NCBI GenBank assembly: GCA_027704905.1
Contig: CM051016.1
Span: 14,348,636-14,412,635, forward strand
Direction of reading: 5' to 3'
DNA: 64,000 nucleotides
Origin: Muraenolepis orangiensis
Taxonomy: Eukaryota > Chordata > Actinopteri > Gadiformes > Muraenolepididae
Positions 12,000 to 44,945 of the stretch are shown one piece after another. Position 1 is the first letter of the stretch; each line of letters begins with the position of its first letter. Made by a program: the position numbers and the translations under genes. The notes beneath the pieces were generated by a model. It was not told where the DNA came from. It was given only the letters and a program-made list of their open reading frames with translations, and did no database searches.

Positions 12000-13532
12000 C
12001 ACCGGGCTATAAAGAGATAAGAGCTGCATGAAAAAGTGGCAAAGCTTTGTCGGTCCACCACCAAGTAAACCACTCCTTAATGTTAGATCAGAGAACACAG
12101 TTCCCTGTCATTACACGCAACAGGAACCGCCGGGCTCAAGGCACATTGATGCTAAGTATAATCTGCTAACTATGAATGGTAATGCACTGCATAAGCACAC
12201 ATGTTTTGTCTTTCTATTGAAGACACATATCGTACTTTTGGGAGTTGGAAAGGCAGGAAACCATTTTAATGACCAAAATCATCTTCGTTCATGGGTGTGG
12301 GTGTCTGGTGAATCAGTTGGGCTTGGCCCATAACAATTTTGAATCTAGCTTCTCAGACCATGATGAAAATATATCTTTAAACGTAGATTCATAAAACCAT
12401 TCCATCTATCAAAGGCTTAGTCAACCACAATCCTGTTCACAAGATATGAATACCAGTGGAAAGTCAATGGGGAAAATGTCTATAGTTCCAGTCTTGTTGG
12501 CGTGGGACATCGCTTTAGGTTTGTTTGCTTTTGTTTTGTTTTACCCAGGATTTAACCACTTTGTTAGTCCCAATAGTTATCTTTGATAAAGTTGCAACAT
12601 GGTCTGAGAGCCACTTTCAAACATTGACTAAGTACTTTGTATGTTTAGTTGGCTAAATAATAGGCTGGCAGGCAGATATCTTGGCAATCCACACTCGGGT
12701 GTGGAGTGTGTATTCTTTGTGTCTAGATTCTAAAACCGTTGTACCAGCTATATATATATTTTTTTTTATGGGCCTATGCTTTTTAAATAGCATTGTTCTT
12801 CCCAGCTCACTGCACTTCATTTGTGAGGAAAATATAATCCAGTATTTGTTAAACATAATAAACGTTGCTGTCCTTTGACCACATTGGCTACAGCCAATAT
12901 ACTGTATCTACGCTTTTGTTATCACCATCACTTGTATCACTATAATTCATGTAGTGTGAGACTAGCAGTGTTACGTGTCGCTCGGCCAATCCAAAACAGG
13001 TGTTGAGCCTGACCTATATTTGAGATCATGTCAATGCTTCACATGTATTTCTTGGCACCAACTCATTGAATAATCTGAGTCAAGTCAAGGTGATGGTTGG
13101 ATAAATCTCAGTGCTGTGGAGTCCAAGTTGAATTGAGTCAAGCTGACTTCTATTGGTTGCAGCTGGGGCAGACATGTGGTGGCGATACTTAGAGCCGTGT
13201 TGAAAGGCATTGATGCTGTCTGACACTTTCCCCAACTCCCCTCGCTCTACTACTGCCCCCCGGACACAATGAAACACAGCTGAAGGTCCGTCAAGGCCCC
13301 CTGTTACATGTTGTCTTTGTAAATTGAGACGAGCGTGCATTGGCATCCTTACAGCATTACCAAACTTAGGGCTGCTTTCAAGTACAAAGCCAATTGTATC
13401 ATACATGTGTGGGTCTCATCCAATCACGGAAATGATTCTACATTTCCAAGGAATCCTTCTGGTACCCTTAAATAGTTAAGCATGTATTTTTCCTGCTTGT
13501 ACCAATACTGTCTCCTACATCTTCAATCGCAG

Positions 13533-13619
13533 GGTGCTTCTGGACTCGATGAAAGCCTCTTTATCATGAAGCCCAGATTAAGTGCTGTATCCTTCCCCAG
13601 ACGACCTCTGACCCTACCT
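13533..13619 (+). other. Candidate noncoding exon in dicer1 5' region
   Basis: A pyrimidine-rich acceptor ending 'cttcaatcgcag' precedes it and a consensus donor (CCT|GTGAGTAG, GT at 13620) follows. It contains an ATG at about 13566 that opens a short frame of no known similarity. It could be a second 5' UTR exon. The only evidence is splice-site quality. Confidence 0.3.
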
Positions 13620-14707
13620 GTGAGTAGCATTCCACATCAGATTATGTGCTCTTCCTAAATGCTTCAATGTGTAGGCTTGTTTTGCCTGAAGATGATGAGA
13701 CTGAAACTTGGGCTTAGCGATATGTCGCAGGGCTGCAATAATTCAATTATAGCGTTAATCCTCTTTCCTCTAGAATCCTCTAGTTCGTCATGAAATGAAG
13801 ATGTTGACTTGTTGGGATATCCAGTTTGAGTATCAATTAAATACGATTTAAATACATCAAATATGAGGTTTTAAACATCAGTGAGAAACTAGTTTTAGTC
13901 CGATACCATACTAGACTATATTTCCATATAATTGAATGACACTCAGTATAACCTTTAATATTGTGATATTTAGCTATCGTGTATAATTCCCCATAATTAC
14001 CATAATACATTTTTTCCATATCACCCTACTCTAATACATTGTTGTTGTTATCAATAAATGATCAGCTAGACAATATTGAGAAAACATAGCCTGCTACAGA
14101 CATTGCAAATACGGACTGTGAGATGTATATGTACAAGTTGAAGCCTGCAATGGGCCATCTCTAGCTTACCATCCTGTGCGAATGATCTCCCATTCCATGG
14201 ATGGCCTGTCGTGAAAAACTATGATTATTAATTGACTGATACATGTAAAATCATTTGTATTGTTAACACAGGAGCCATATATATGCATAAAAGATCAAAC
14301 AGTCTGAACTTTTGCGTACAAGGCACTGGACTGTTGCCAACACAATAGTGTCAAATGATTGGCCTACTAAAGATTTACAACCTCTGCTGAAGTTAATTTA
14401 AACTTTGTCACGTTTTCAGGCAATACACAGGGCAGTGTAACGTCACAACTACACATTAGTCTAATGATTTACGAGCGTATCAAGGTGTATCACTTCATCA
14501 ACCGCTTCAAACACACACACACACACACTTTTTTGGTCATTTTTCTAATATCGTGCAGCCCTGACGGTCACACGTGGTTCTTAATGGTAATTGTGTTTTA
14601 ATGTGAATACCCAAGTTAAAGAAATCACTTAATTGATGGTGCTTAATTGCACCATGACCATGACCAAGAACATCCCAGCAGCAACCCGTCCTTTTCTCAC
14701 TCCTCAG

Positions 14708-14812
14708 TGAACTCTTGCGGACGGAGAATGAAATGAGATAAAGAGGACAGGAGGAGCCCAGCCCAGACCTCTCTGCCTGCACCACCACCTCTACCTCCTC
14801 TCCGTTTAAAGC
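14708..14812 (+). other. dicer1: dicer1 5' UTR portion of the first coding exon
   Basis: A strong acceptor (CCTTTTCTCACTCCTCAG ending at 14707) lies about 100 bases before the start codon. A second possible acceptor ends at 14557 (TTCTAATATCGTGCAG). The sequence just before ATG ('ccgtttaaagc') has no in-frame upstream Met like the longer mammalian N terminus. I therefore take 14813 as the start. Confidence 0.5.
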
Positions 14813-33441
<18,629 letters not shown>

Positions 33442-33539
33442 GCACCTCCTGGCGCTCGTTACCGCTCCTTGCGCTCGTACCGCGCGGGGGAGCTAGCGCC
33501 CCCAGCTAACGAGGGGGAGGAGGGGAAGGCCGGAGGAGG

Positions 33540-33582
<43 letters not shown>

Positions 33583-34224
33583 CACTTGCGGTAACCTATG
33601 CCCCTGTAATCTGTTGGCCCTCAACGGCACAACAGAGGCAGCCCAGGGAGCGCTGTGGGGGACGCCATGCAAGAAGCTAACTGGTCTCAACAGATTTCAC
33701 TTCACTTTTTTTTTTTGTTCATTGTTTGCGCAAACACAATCTTTACTTTCCCTCTCTGCTTTGTGTCATCACACGAGTGCTCCATCGATGTTGAGCAAGG
33801 TGTGGCCAGGAGGAAGACCCAGGGGAGAGGTCATCATTCTGTTTGTTTGAACATGAATCCTATTGTGCTTGTTGTGTAGTGTTGGTGTGTGTACATAGTT
33901 TAGATTGGAGGTGTGAATCAGTCGTCCTGTAGGGGGGGGGGGGGGGGGGGGGTGGGTGGTGATGATGATGATAACAACAACGCTAAACTCCTCAGTCTGT
34001 GCCAGTATTTCACTTTCTAAAGCGGTTTGGAGAACCACAGGTTGCCCGAGGCCAGCAGAGGCACCTGACAGAGCAACCCTGTCCCACCTCCGTTGGGCTG
34101 CTGCCTCAACATTTTAAATGGCTTTTGCACTTATTTCTTTAGGGTCCGTTGTATTGAGAACTGTGTGGGTCCGATTGACACCAAAATTCATATGCGTAGC
34201 AAAGTCTATATAAAAAAAGTAATG

Positions 34225-34230
34225 AATAAA
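34225..34230 (+). terminator. dicer1: Candidate proximal dicer1 poly(A) signal
   Basis: AATAAA about 0.8 kb after the stop codon, in AT-rich sequence. No clear GU-rich element follows nearby, so it is weaker than the downstream candidates. Confidence 0.3.
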
Positions 34231-34595
34231 TGAAAAAGATACATTTTTATAATATAGTTTGCCTTAGTTTTTAAGGCCTACCATAATCCTGCAAAAATTG
34301 GATAGGAATTGTCCACATTCCCAGTTACTGTAATTGACAGTAGATTTTAACCTTTGGGTTGCATGTTTTTGAATGGTGTGTGTATTGACCATGGAGACTG
34401 GGTTGCTTCTATGTAATGACCCCACTCATTTTGATACGGAGGGATTCAAAGAGTACATGGTTCATTCTCCAGCTCCAATTATCACTTGAATAACGACCGG
34501 CCGAACCAACTTATTGTTTTACAAAAAAGTTAATGTTTATCGATATCTCTCTAGAACAACATGCTCCTCGGAGGAAGACGTATCCGCCGTACAAA

Positions 34596-34603
34596 ATGCT
34601 GCA
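34596..34603 (+). promoter_or_regulatory. Candidate miR-103/107 8-mer site
   Basis: ATGCTGCA, a full complement to positions 2-8 of miR-103/107 with A opposite position 1. Mammalian DICER1 is a known miR-103/107 target through its 3' UTR. An 8-mer can occur by chance in 4 kb, so this is suggestive only. Confidence 0.4.
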
Positions 34604-35627
34604 GACTTTTCCCTTCCAGAGATGGGATGCTTGTGTGAGGAGTCGGAAGCTCTTTCAGAAGAACCGTATGAAGGTCAACACACCGCGTGGTCCGTCCCCC
34701 TCACGTCCCTCATCTACCAAAGCTTTGTGCAGATGTGATGCTAGATTGAAGTCCCTTCCTAGGAGTAGGTATCGCCCGCCGCTTGTCGTCGCTTTTTTAC
34801 TTCAGGTTTTGTTTAGTTTTGCTTTGGCCTCAATGTTTGTATTTCTTATTATTTTTTTAGGTTTAACAATTAGCCCCGTTTTTTTTATTTTATTCAAATA
34901 CCTCAGTTAATTGCATGCATTTATTTTATTTTATTTTCGTTTTTGGTGCTATTGTTTTTGTATTAAGCTTGAATTCACACCTTCTTTGCACTGTAACTAA
35001 ATACCTCTTTGTTTGACCTATTTTTTATTTTTCATTTGATGTTGGAGTCTCTCCTGTAAGCCGTGACGCTGTAGAGGAGGCTGTGTGCTCACCTGGCCTG
35101 AAGCTAAGCTGAGCTGTGAGGCGTTTGGAACACGGTGTGTTTTCTGCACATAAGCCCAACCATTGATTCCCCTCATGTCCTCAGTGTGGACTTTACTACA
35201 GAGTCGCCAAACACTTGAATCAAGTCACATGGTCGTCACCCAGCATTGGTTAAGCAATTGCTACTTCTGACGTGCTCTGATTACAGCAGATGACATCATC
35301 TCCAGCCAATCAGAAAGGGCTCTTTACCGCAGCTAGTGCCCGCTCTGAGGTGTGGCTCCAGTGTTTACTGACTGTATTCTTGTACTCTCTATTTAATATA
35401 TTGAGAGGGTAGGCTCTCTTCAATGCTTGCGGAATTAATCTGATTGCACTCTGTAGCACGAATTGCCATTTTTCTTCCGGAAATCTCATACACCCTCACG
35501 GCAAATACAACTGACAAGAGAACATTTTCACTATACTAGACTATCTGTGAATGGCAGAATGGCACTCTTACAAAGTACTGTTGTTGGCATGGCGACAACA
35601 AATACACAAAAGACACCCCAGGTGCTT

Positions 35628-35635
35628 CTACCTCA
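35628..35635 (+). promoter_or_regulatory. Candidate let-7 8-mer site in 3' UTR
   Basis: CTACCTCA, a full let-7 8-mer, sharing its last base with the AATAAA at 35635-35640. Mammalian Dicer is a known let-7 target. Confidence 0.45.
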
Positions 35636-35640
35636 ATAAA
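35635..35640 (+). terminator. dicer1: Candidate dicer1 poly(A) signal (middle)
   Basis: AATAAA followed about 20-30 bases later by GATGTCTGTGTTCC, a GU-rich element. Overlaps the let-7 8-mer by one base. Confidence 0.5.
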
Positions 35641-36302
35641 TAGATGAGATATTTTCATGATGTCTGTGTTCCTGATCAGCACGGCCCTTTCAACAAAGGC
35701 CCGTGGCGGTGGCACTAGTCTTTACTGTGATGCCTGTACCTTTTTATTATTATTATTTTTTAAGCGGGTACACGTATGTTTCTAGACAAACAAATTGCAC
35801 TCTTTGTGTAGACATTCCCACAATGAACAATGAGAACCGGTAGTATATGGTATTGAGAAACACAGCATCTCCACAAAGCATCCCCCGGTGCCTTTTGACC
35901 TGGAGCAGACCGGTCGAGTGTTGTCGAGTAGCGTCTGCGATGCCAACAGCGCCGCTCTGCGGGGATGCAGGTCTGGCCTTGGGGTGCCAGGGTTAGAGGG
36001 AGCGTCTTCCAGCTGTAAATAGCCATGTAAATAGTGAGTTATACTTAAAAACAAAAGTCACCTTCCATTTATATTAAAATAGCAAGGTGAACTGCAGCAG
36101 TGGGGAAGATGGAAAAGTACAGATTGTGAATGAAGTATTCATTCTTTGTAGATCATTTTTAAGTCATGCATAACCGACAGAGTGCGATCTGTGATTATTT
36201 CTGCAGCGAGAGTATGAAGAGAGCGCTCCAGCCAACCGCTACTCCTCCACGTGACCCAGAGTTATACTTTCATCACCCAATCACAAAGGCACCCAGAAAA
36301 AT

Positions 36303-36627
<325 letters not shown>

Positions 36628-37525
36628 GAGAAGTTACAAAGAGCACTCCTAATGAGTGGTGTGGTTGTATTTGGCGGCAGGTGGATGTGAAAACCCATTC
36701 CCAGGTCATGTGGGCACCAGGTTATTATTTTAAGGGAGCGTTGAAGTTAATGTTTGTATGCGTTTCCAGCGGGTCTAACCTCTTGACTGGTGACGTTATC
36801 AGGCATGTGGTTTTTTTTCTTTTCTTCATGTAGCACAATTTGAGCATTGCACTTGGGCGCCATACTTTACCTCATGTCGGAGTGAAATGGAGAACGGAGG
36901 GACGAAGGACTAACTGTGTGTGTGTGTGTGTGTGTGTGTATAATGTGTGTGTGTGTACACACGCATATTATACATACACACACACAGCTTTTGGTTAAAA
37001 GGACTGGCTTGTGATCACTTTGCTGTGGTTTCAGTGGCTGGTGAGATACAACTCTGTTGAAAGGAAAACAGACTGCCACAAGAGGAGAATTCAACAGGCC
37101 TGTGACTCTTGGTCTCACACACACACACACACACACACACACGTAAACGAGTGCCACTGTGCAGAGGGAGGTTTCCGTGTCGGTAAAGTAAGGGCTAACT
37201 CTCGGTGACGGTCACGGAAACAACAAATGGTGGGGGTGAGGGGTCATAATATTTAGCGAGCAGTGAAACACCAGCAGATCACAACTGAATGATGTATTTT
37301 TTAGCAGGAGGAGGCGGGGGGGCTGGGCCATGACCTGCAGTGCAAAGACTCTAAAGAACGTTGAATTGAAATGCAAATGGAACTCCTCACTCATACTGTA
37401 ATACCGAGCTGTGGTGGTTGCCGGTCTGCACCTTATGGATCACAATTACCTTTCATTTTGATTTATTTTTGTTGTCTGTTTTGTTTTATTTTGTAATACT
37501 TGTAGCCGAATCTATATAACTATAC

Positions 37526-37531
37526 AATAAA
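37526..37531 (+). terminator. dicer1: Candidate dicer1 distal poly(A) signal
   Basis: AATAAA in 'atacaataaaatgaat', followed by TTATTGCGTGGGGGTGGTTT, a strong GU/G-rich downstream element. Best-formed of the three signals. Confidence 0.5.
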
Positions 37532-38742
37532 ATGAATGGTATGGTCGTTCAAATATTTTATTGCGTGGGGGTGGTTTTTCATGGAGGTGTGACGCAATGT
37601 TTTTACTGTGGTGACGAGTCAGACGCCGCCTCGTTACTCTAGACTCCCCGGGGTACCCGGAGCCTCTTTGGAAGCCTCAGAGTGCCGGTCGACTCGGCCT
37701 CGACGCAGCCTCGCGCCAAACCTCTTCCCAAGCCCTTAATGAGCCTCCCGGGGGCCTCGGAACGCCTCCTTCACCTGCTTTCACATGACGCCACCGTGCT
37801 TGCGGCAGACTTGGTGTGAAGGCCGTGCGGCGGCGTGCGCTGTCCTTCAGATCCTTGTTATGGTCGGTGTCTGGGGGGTGGGTCGGAGGTCCTGCTGACA
37901 CACGGCATGCCAGGCCCAGGGAGAGGCCGGCCGGACGCGACGTCAGGCGGTTACGGTTGAGGTATTGCGTCAGGAACCCTAATGAACGGGTTCTCCTCGC
38001 TGGGTTCTGCTGGCTCCCTACATACATTTTTTTGTGTTTTCTTGGCCAAACCTGCATAGGAATGATACATGCTACCTACTGGCTAGGAGTTACACCATTG
38101 GGAAAATGTATTGGCCTGACATTTTAGTAATGACATTTATATTGACTTATGACATGGGCTTGTTTTATTGCATTACTAAATTAAAAAAAATTTAAAATTG
38201 TAATTCACAAGTGATGGTTTAGCAAACACCTTGGCCATGATTTCTTCACAGCCGAAATGATTAAGTGTTAAACGTCAACTGATTTATTGTAGATTCAAAG
38301 GTTGGTGTGGAGGTTTAAAGTGTTGGACGAGCACCGTTCAAAGGCATAGTTGACATTTAGCCTGTCCTTCATCGGAGTGGTGAAGGACGCCATTGATGAG
38401 GAGAGGGAGAAGTATTATAACCTACTCAAGCATGTGTGACCAAGCACCCATCCTATGGGTACACACACACAAGGTATATTAATATGATACCATTTTTTGT
38501 TTGCTAAGCTGAATATTAGGTTGGCCCATTGCCAGACTGTCAAATTTGAATACAGTAAATGGACACATACATGACTGAATTGTATTTATTATTGTTTTTT
38601 TTTAATAATATATTAAAATATACACACCTTAACATTTTTATATAAATGGTATGTTTTGTATTGGTTTTCCTATATTAAACTGACCTGGTAATCATTGTGT
38701 ACCGAATTAAAGGGTTCTTATAGTTTGAGCGATGAACTAGGC

Positions 38743-39226
38743 CAGGGGTTCCCAACCGTTTTTTGTGCCACGGACCGGCAGATACATGAAAAAAAATCTC
38801 GCGGACCGGTCGTCAATTTTCGCGGAGCGGTTGTCAAAATGTGTGTCAATACACACCCCTAACAAAACGGCAGGGCTCTACTTCAGTATAAACGCGCATG
38901 TACGCGGAGCACCCGTAACAAAACCCGGCTCGTTCGCGGGTGCGAGCCGGCTCCCGTCGTTCACTTAAAAGAGCCGACTCTTTGAGCCGGCTCGTTCGCG
39001 ACCGACACATCACGAGCGCGTAGTCTCTTTAGTAGCGCGTGCAACTGAAAGTCTCTCATGCCGCCGATATATATATAATCTCTATATATAGATTATACCG
39101 CCCGCCGTTCACCTATACTCAAATTATTTGAGTCAAATATGATGATAAACACAGCTGTTTCGCGGCCCGGCAGTAACACCTCCACGGCCCGGTACCGGTC
39201 CGCGGCCCGGCGGTTGGGAACCCCTG
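38743..39226. mobile_element. hAT-type MITE, 484 bp
   Basis: Perfect 16-bp terminal inverted repeats CAGGGGTTCCCAACCG. Flanks AACTAGGC (38735-38742) and AACTAGAC (39227-39234) are an 8-bp target duplication with one change. The interior is rich in CGCGGACCGG-type sequence, with no transposase. Confidence 0.95.
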
Positions 39227-39234
39227 AACTAGAC

Positions 39235-40464
<1,230 letters not shown>

Positions 40465-40521
40465 AAGCAGCCCCTCATAGAAGGTTTTTTTTTTTAAATC
40501 AGACGCAAAACGCAATCATCA

Positions 40522-40563
40522 TTTGCGGCATTGAAATCAGGCGCGTGATTTCAATGCCGCAAA
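40522..40563. repeat. Perfect 18-bp inverted repeat
   Basis: TTTGCGGCATTGAAATCA and its exact complement, separated by GGCGCG. One mismatch further out, pairing resumes for about five bases. Confidence 0.95.
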
Positions 40564-40649
40564 CGATGAACGAACGACGAGACAATTAAAACCTCCGGTT
40601 CAAATCAACGCAGCCTCGGTTGATATCCATCCTCCAAGGCTCAATTGCT

Positions 40650-41208
40650 CTCCTCCCCCCTCCTCCCCCCTCCTCCCTCCCATCCTCTCCCCCCTTCCCT
40701 CATCCCTCCTCTCCCCTCCTCTCTCCCTCCTCTCCCCTCCTCTCTCCCTCCTCCCCCCCTCTTCCCTCCTCCCCCCTCCCATCCTCTCCCCTCCTCCCCC
40801 CCTCTTCCCTCCTCCCCCCTCCCATCCTCTCCCCTCCCCTCCTCCCCCCCTCTTCCCTCCTCCCCCCTCCCATCCTCTCCCCTCCCCTCCTCCCCCCCTC
40901 TTCCCTCCTCCCCCCTCCCATCCTCTCCCCTCCCCTCCTCCCCCCCTCTTCCCTCCTCCCCCCTCCCATCCTCTCCCCTCCCCTCCTCCCCCCCTCTTCC
41001 CTCCTCCCCCCTCCCATCCTCTCCCCTCCCCTCCTCCTCTCCCCTCCCCTCCTCCCCCCCTCTTCCCTCCTCCCCCCTCCCATCCTCTCCCCTCCCCTCC
41101 TCCCCCCCTCTTCCCTCCTCCTCCCCCCCTCTTCCCTCCTCCCCCCTCCCATCCTCTCCCCTCCCATCCTCTCCCCCCCCCTTCCCTCCTCCCCCCTCCC
41201 TCCCCCGC
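40650..41208. repeat. C/T-only minisatellite, 48-bp period
   Basis: The phrase CCCATCCTCTCCCCTCC recurs at 48-bp spacing (about 40821, 40869, 40917, 40965) and beyond. The opposite strand is G-rich with many G-triplets, so G-quadruplex or triplex structure is possible. Open frames through it (Pro/Ser/Leu or Gly/Arg/Glu) are artefacts. Confidence 0.95.
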
Positions 41209-41419
41209 GTCGAGGGTAATGAGCCGCTGCGTTTAAGGCCCCCCCGCACCCCGTCTGTCTGTCTGATTGAACCTAAATGAGAAATATGGGCCTCGACGGG
41301 GAGGTGGGGTGGGGGTGGGGTGGGGGGGTGGGGGGGGGGTGAGCCGCGATGAGATGAACCACCGTCTACAAGTATGCAATAAGGTCCGCTGATGGAGAGG
41401 AATATTCAAACCAGCACTG

Positions 41420-41659
41420 CGTGTGTGTGTGCGTGCATGTATGCTGCATGTGTGCTGCATGTGCATATGTCAGGTGTGTGTGTGTGTGTGTGCATATGTG
41501 CGTGTGTGTGTGCGTGTGTGCATGTGTGTGTGCGTATGTGCGTGTGTGTGCGTACATGTGTGTGCGTGTGTGCATATATGTGTGTGTGTGTGTGTGTGCA
41601 TATGTGCGTGCATATGTGCGTGTGTGTGTGCATATGTGCGTGCATATGTGCATATGTAC

Positions 41660-41694
<35 letters not shown>
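41420..41694. repeat. Degenerate GT/GCATATGTGC repeat
   Basis: Interrupted (GT)n mixed with recurring GCATATGTGCGTG phrases, ending in a pure (GT) run at about 41661-41694. Confidence 0.9.
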
Positions 41695-41695
<1 letters not shown>

Positions 41696-41829
41696 ACACG
41701 TAATGATACTCGACATTGTCAATCTTGGACCGAATTCCACATTATAGAGATAATAGTGAATCAGCCTCACTTTCCTCTCTGGTTATTTCATGTTTGAAAC
41801 GCAGGATAATTTGCGACTTTATTGGGACT

Positions 41830-41927
41830 GCTTTTACAATCTAGAGTTCCATCAATTTGGCCCTAGAGAGCGCCGGGGCCCCAGCGCTCTCTAGGGCCAA
41901 ATTGATGGAACTCTAGATTGTAAAAGC
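41830..41927. repeat. Perfect 44-bp inverted repeat
   Basis: Arms 41830-41873 and 41884-41927 are exact reverse complements, separated by CGGGGCCCCA, which itself contains the palindrome GGGGCCCC. Pairing stops immediately outside. Located 4 kb past the distal dicer1 poly(A) signal in otherwise unremarkable DNA. Confidence 0.97.
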
Positions 41928-43060
<1,133 letters not shown>

Positions 43061-43510
43061 ACAGCCTACAGCCGAGGGTCTGGAGGTTGTCGCCCGGATT
43101 ATAAATCACAAAGCAACATTGTTTTACACACACACTTAAGGTATGAATGTCTTAGCTATTCTAGCAGGCCGTGTAAGACAAGAGAATGACGAGTACAATG
43201 GAACGATCACTTTCAGAATAACCCCAGTTTATTTTATGATATCATGTCTTGTTGCGGGCTATCGTTTAAAGGGATCTTATATTTTCTTGAAATGTCATCA
43301 ATCATTTAAATCGAGAAGATGAAATCATATGACGTGCACCTGCTCGTTGGCGCCTCCTAGGGGTTTGAGTTACAAATTAGAAAAATCCTTGGGGGATGGT
43401 TCAATTTGTAATACAATATTTTGACACAGAACAAAGATGTGCATGTTTAAAAATATTCAGTATATTGAAATTCTTGTTGAAACTATTTAACTCCTGGTGA
43501 ATCTCCAGGG

Positions 43511-44250
43511 TGTCCATCCATCCATCCATCCATCCATCCATCTTCTCCCGCTTATCCGTAATCGGGTCGCGGAGGTAGCAGCTTCAGCAGGGGACTCCAA
43601 ACTTCCCTCTCCCTGGCAACATCGACCAGCTCTGACTGGGGGATCCCGAGGCGTTCCCAGGCCAGTGTGGAGATGTAATCACCCCACCTGTACCTCGGTC
43701 TGCCCCGTGGTCTCTTCCCAGTTGGATGTGCCTGGAAAACCTCCCTCGGGAGGCGACCAGGAAGCATCCTTACTAGATGCCCGAACCACCTCAACTGGCT
43801 CCTTTCTACGCCAAAGAGCAGCGGCTCTACTCCGAGTCTCTCACCAGTGACTGAGCTTCTCACCCTATCCCTCAGGGAGATACCAGCCACCCTCCTGAGG
43901 AAACTTATTTCGTCCTTTCGGTCATTACCCATTGTTCATGGCCATAGGTGAGGGTAGGAACAAAGACTGATTGGTAGATGCGGGAGAGCATTACCTTCTG
44001 GCTCAGCTCTCTTTTGGTTACAACGGTGCGCCAAAGTGCACCCAATACCGCTCCCTCTGCACCTGTTCTCCGGTCAATCTCACGCTCCATCCTCACTCGA
44101 GAACAAGACCCCGAGATACTTGGACTCCTTCACTTGGGATAAGGACTCCCTCCCTACTTGGAGTAGACAATCCACCGGTTTCCTGCTAAGAACCATGGCC
44201 TCAGATTTGGAGGTGCTGATCCTCATCCCAGCCGCTTCACACTCCAGGGT
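43511..44250 (-). mobile_element. 5'-truncated, decayed LINE (non-LTR retrotransposon) with reverse-transcriptase C-terminal sequence
   Basis: On the - strand, pieces read CEAAGMRISTSKSEAMVLSR, then LSRIYQSVFVPTLTYGHEQW, then SFLRRVAGISLRDRVRSSVT and RPRGRPRYRWGDYISTLAWE, ending LLPPRPDYG. This is the C-terminal region of a very common fish LINE (Rex1/RTE-like; exact clade not certain). Reading-frame changes near 44090 and 43920 and loss of everything upstream make it dead. (ATCC)n at 43511-43541 is the 3'-end microsatellite usually found with this family; an AT-dinucleotide array abuts the truncated side. Confidence 0.88.
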
Positions 44251-44283
44251 GTGTGTATACGTACACATATATGTACTGTGTGA

Positions 44284-44285
<2 letters not shown>

Positions 44286-44331
<46 letters not shown>

Positions 44332-44510
44332 TATATATATATATATATATAAACAGTATTTATAGGTATATATATATATATATATATATAGGTATATATA
44401 GGTATATATATATAGGTACATATATATAGGTACATATATATATATAGGTACATATAAATATATATATATAGGTATATATATGTATATATAGGTGTATATA
44501 TATAAAATTA
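44286..44510. repeat. (TA)n-rich repeat
   Basis: Pure and interrupted TA runs with GGTATATA/GGTACATA phrases. Could extrude cruciforms. Confidence 0.95.
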
Positions 44511-44549
44511 TAATAATAATTCATTGTATTTTCATGACACCCAAGGACA

Positions 44550-44945
44550 CCGTACAATTAGTAAAATAAAGAGGCAACAGAGCATGATCAAAACACCAAC
44601 AGGAAGTCATGGAGGAGACTATTTGGTGGGGAGCACTACAGGGAGGAGGCCGGTTTGAACAGGTGGCTTTTTAGTTGGGATTTGAATCTGGTAATCGTGT
44701 CAGACTGTGGGAGTTCCAGAGTCTGGGAGCAGTGCAGCTCAAAGCCCGATCACCCATGGTGACGAGGTGTGGGGGGGGGGGGGTTAGCAGACCAGCAGAG
44801 GATGAGTGGAGGGATAGAGAGGGGGTGTACTCCTGGAGAAGGTCAGCCAGATAGGGGGGGGGGGGGGGGCAGGTTATGTAGGGCTTTGAAAGTGAGCAGA
44901 TTGAACCGGGAGCCAATGCAGTTGGATGAGGATGGGGGTGATGTA
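44550..44945. repeat. Dispersed teleost repeat, unassigned
   Basis: Contains 'catgacacccaaggacaccgtacaatta', 'gggatttgaatctggtaatc', 'agttccagagtctgggagcag' and 'cccatggtgacgaggtg', phrases I recognise from many fish genomes as an interspersed element. G-runs at 44769 and 44853. No open frame of note. Confidence 0.55.

Noticed and set aside
13080..13406. 108-codon - strand frame in presumed intron 1
   Set aside because: The peptide looks ordinary in composition, but I recognise no family and see no splice or start context.
40585..40615. tRNA B-box-like GGTTCAAATC
   Set aside because: No A box at the right distance and no cloverleaf could be built around it.
40620..41280. Several 155-211-codon frames on both strands
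   Set aside because: All are products of the C/T-only repeat.
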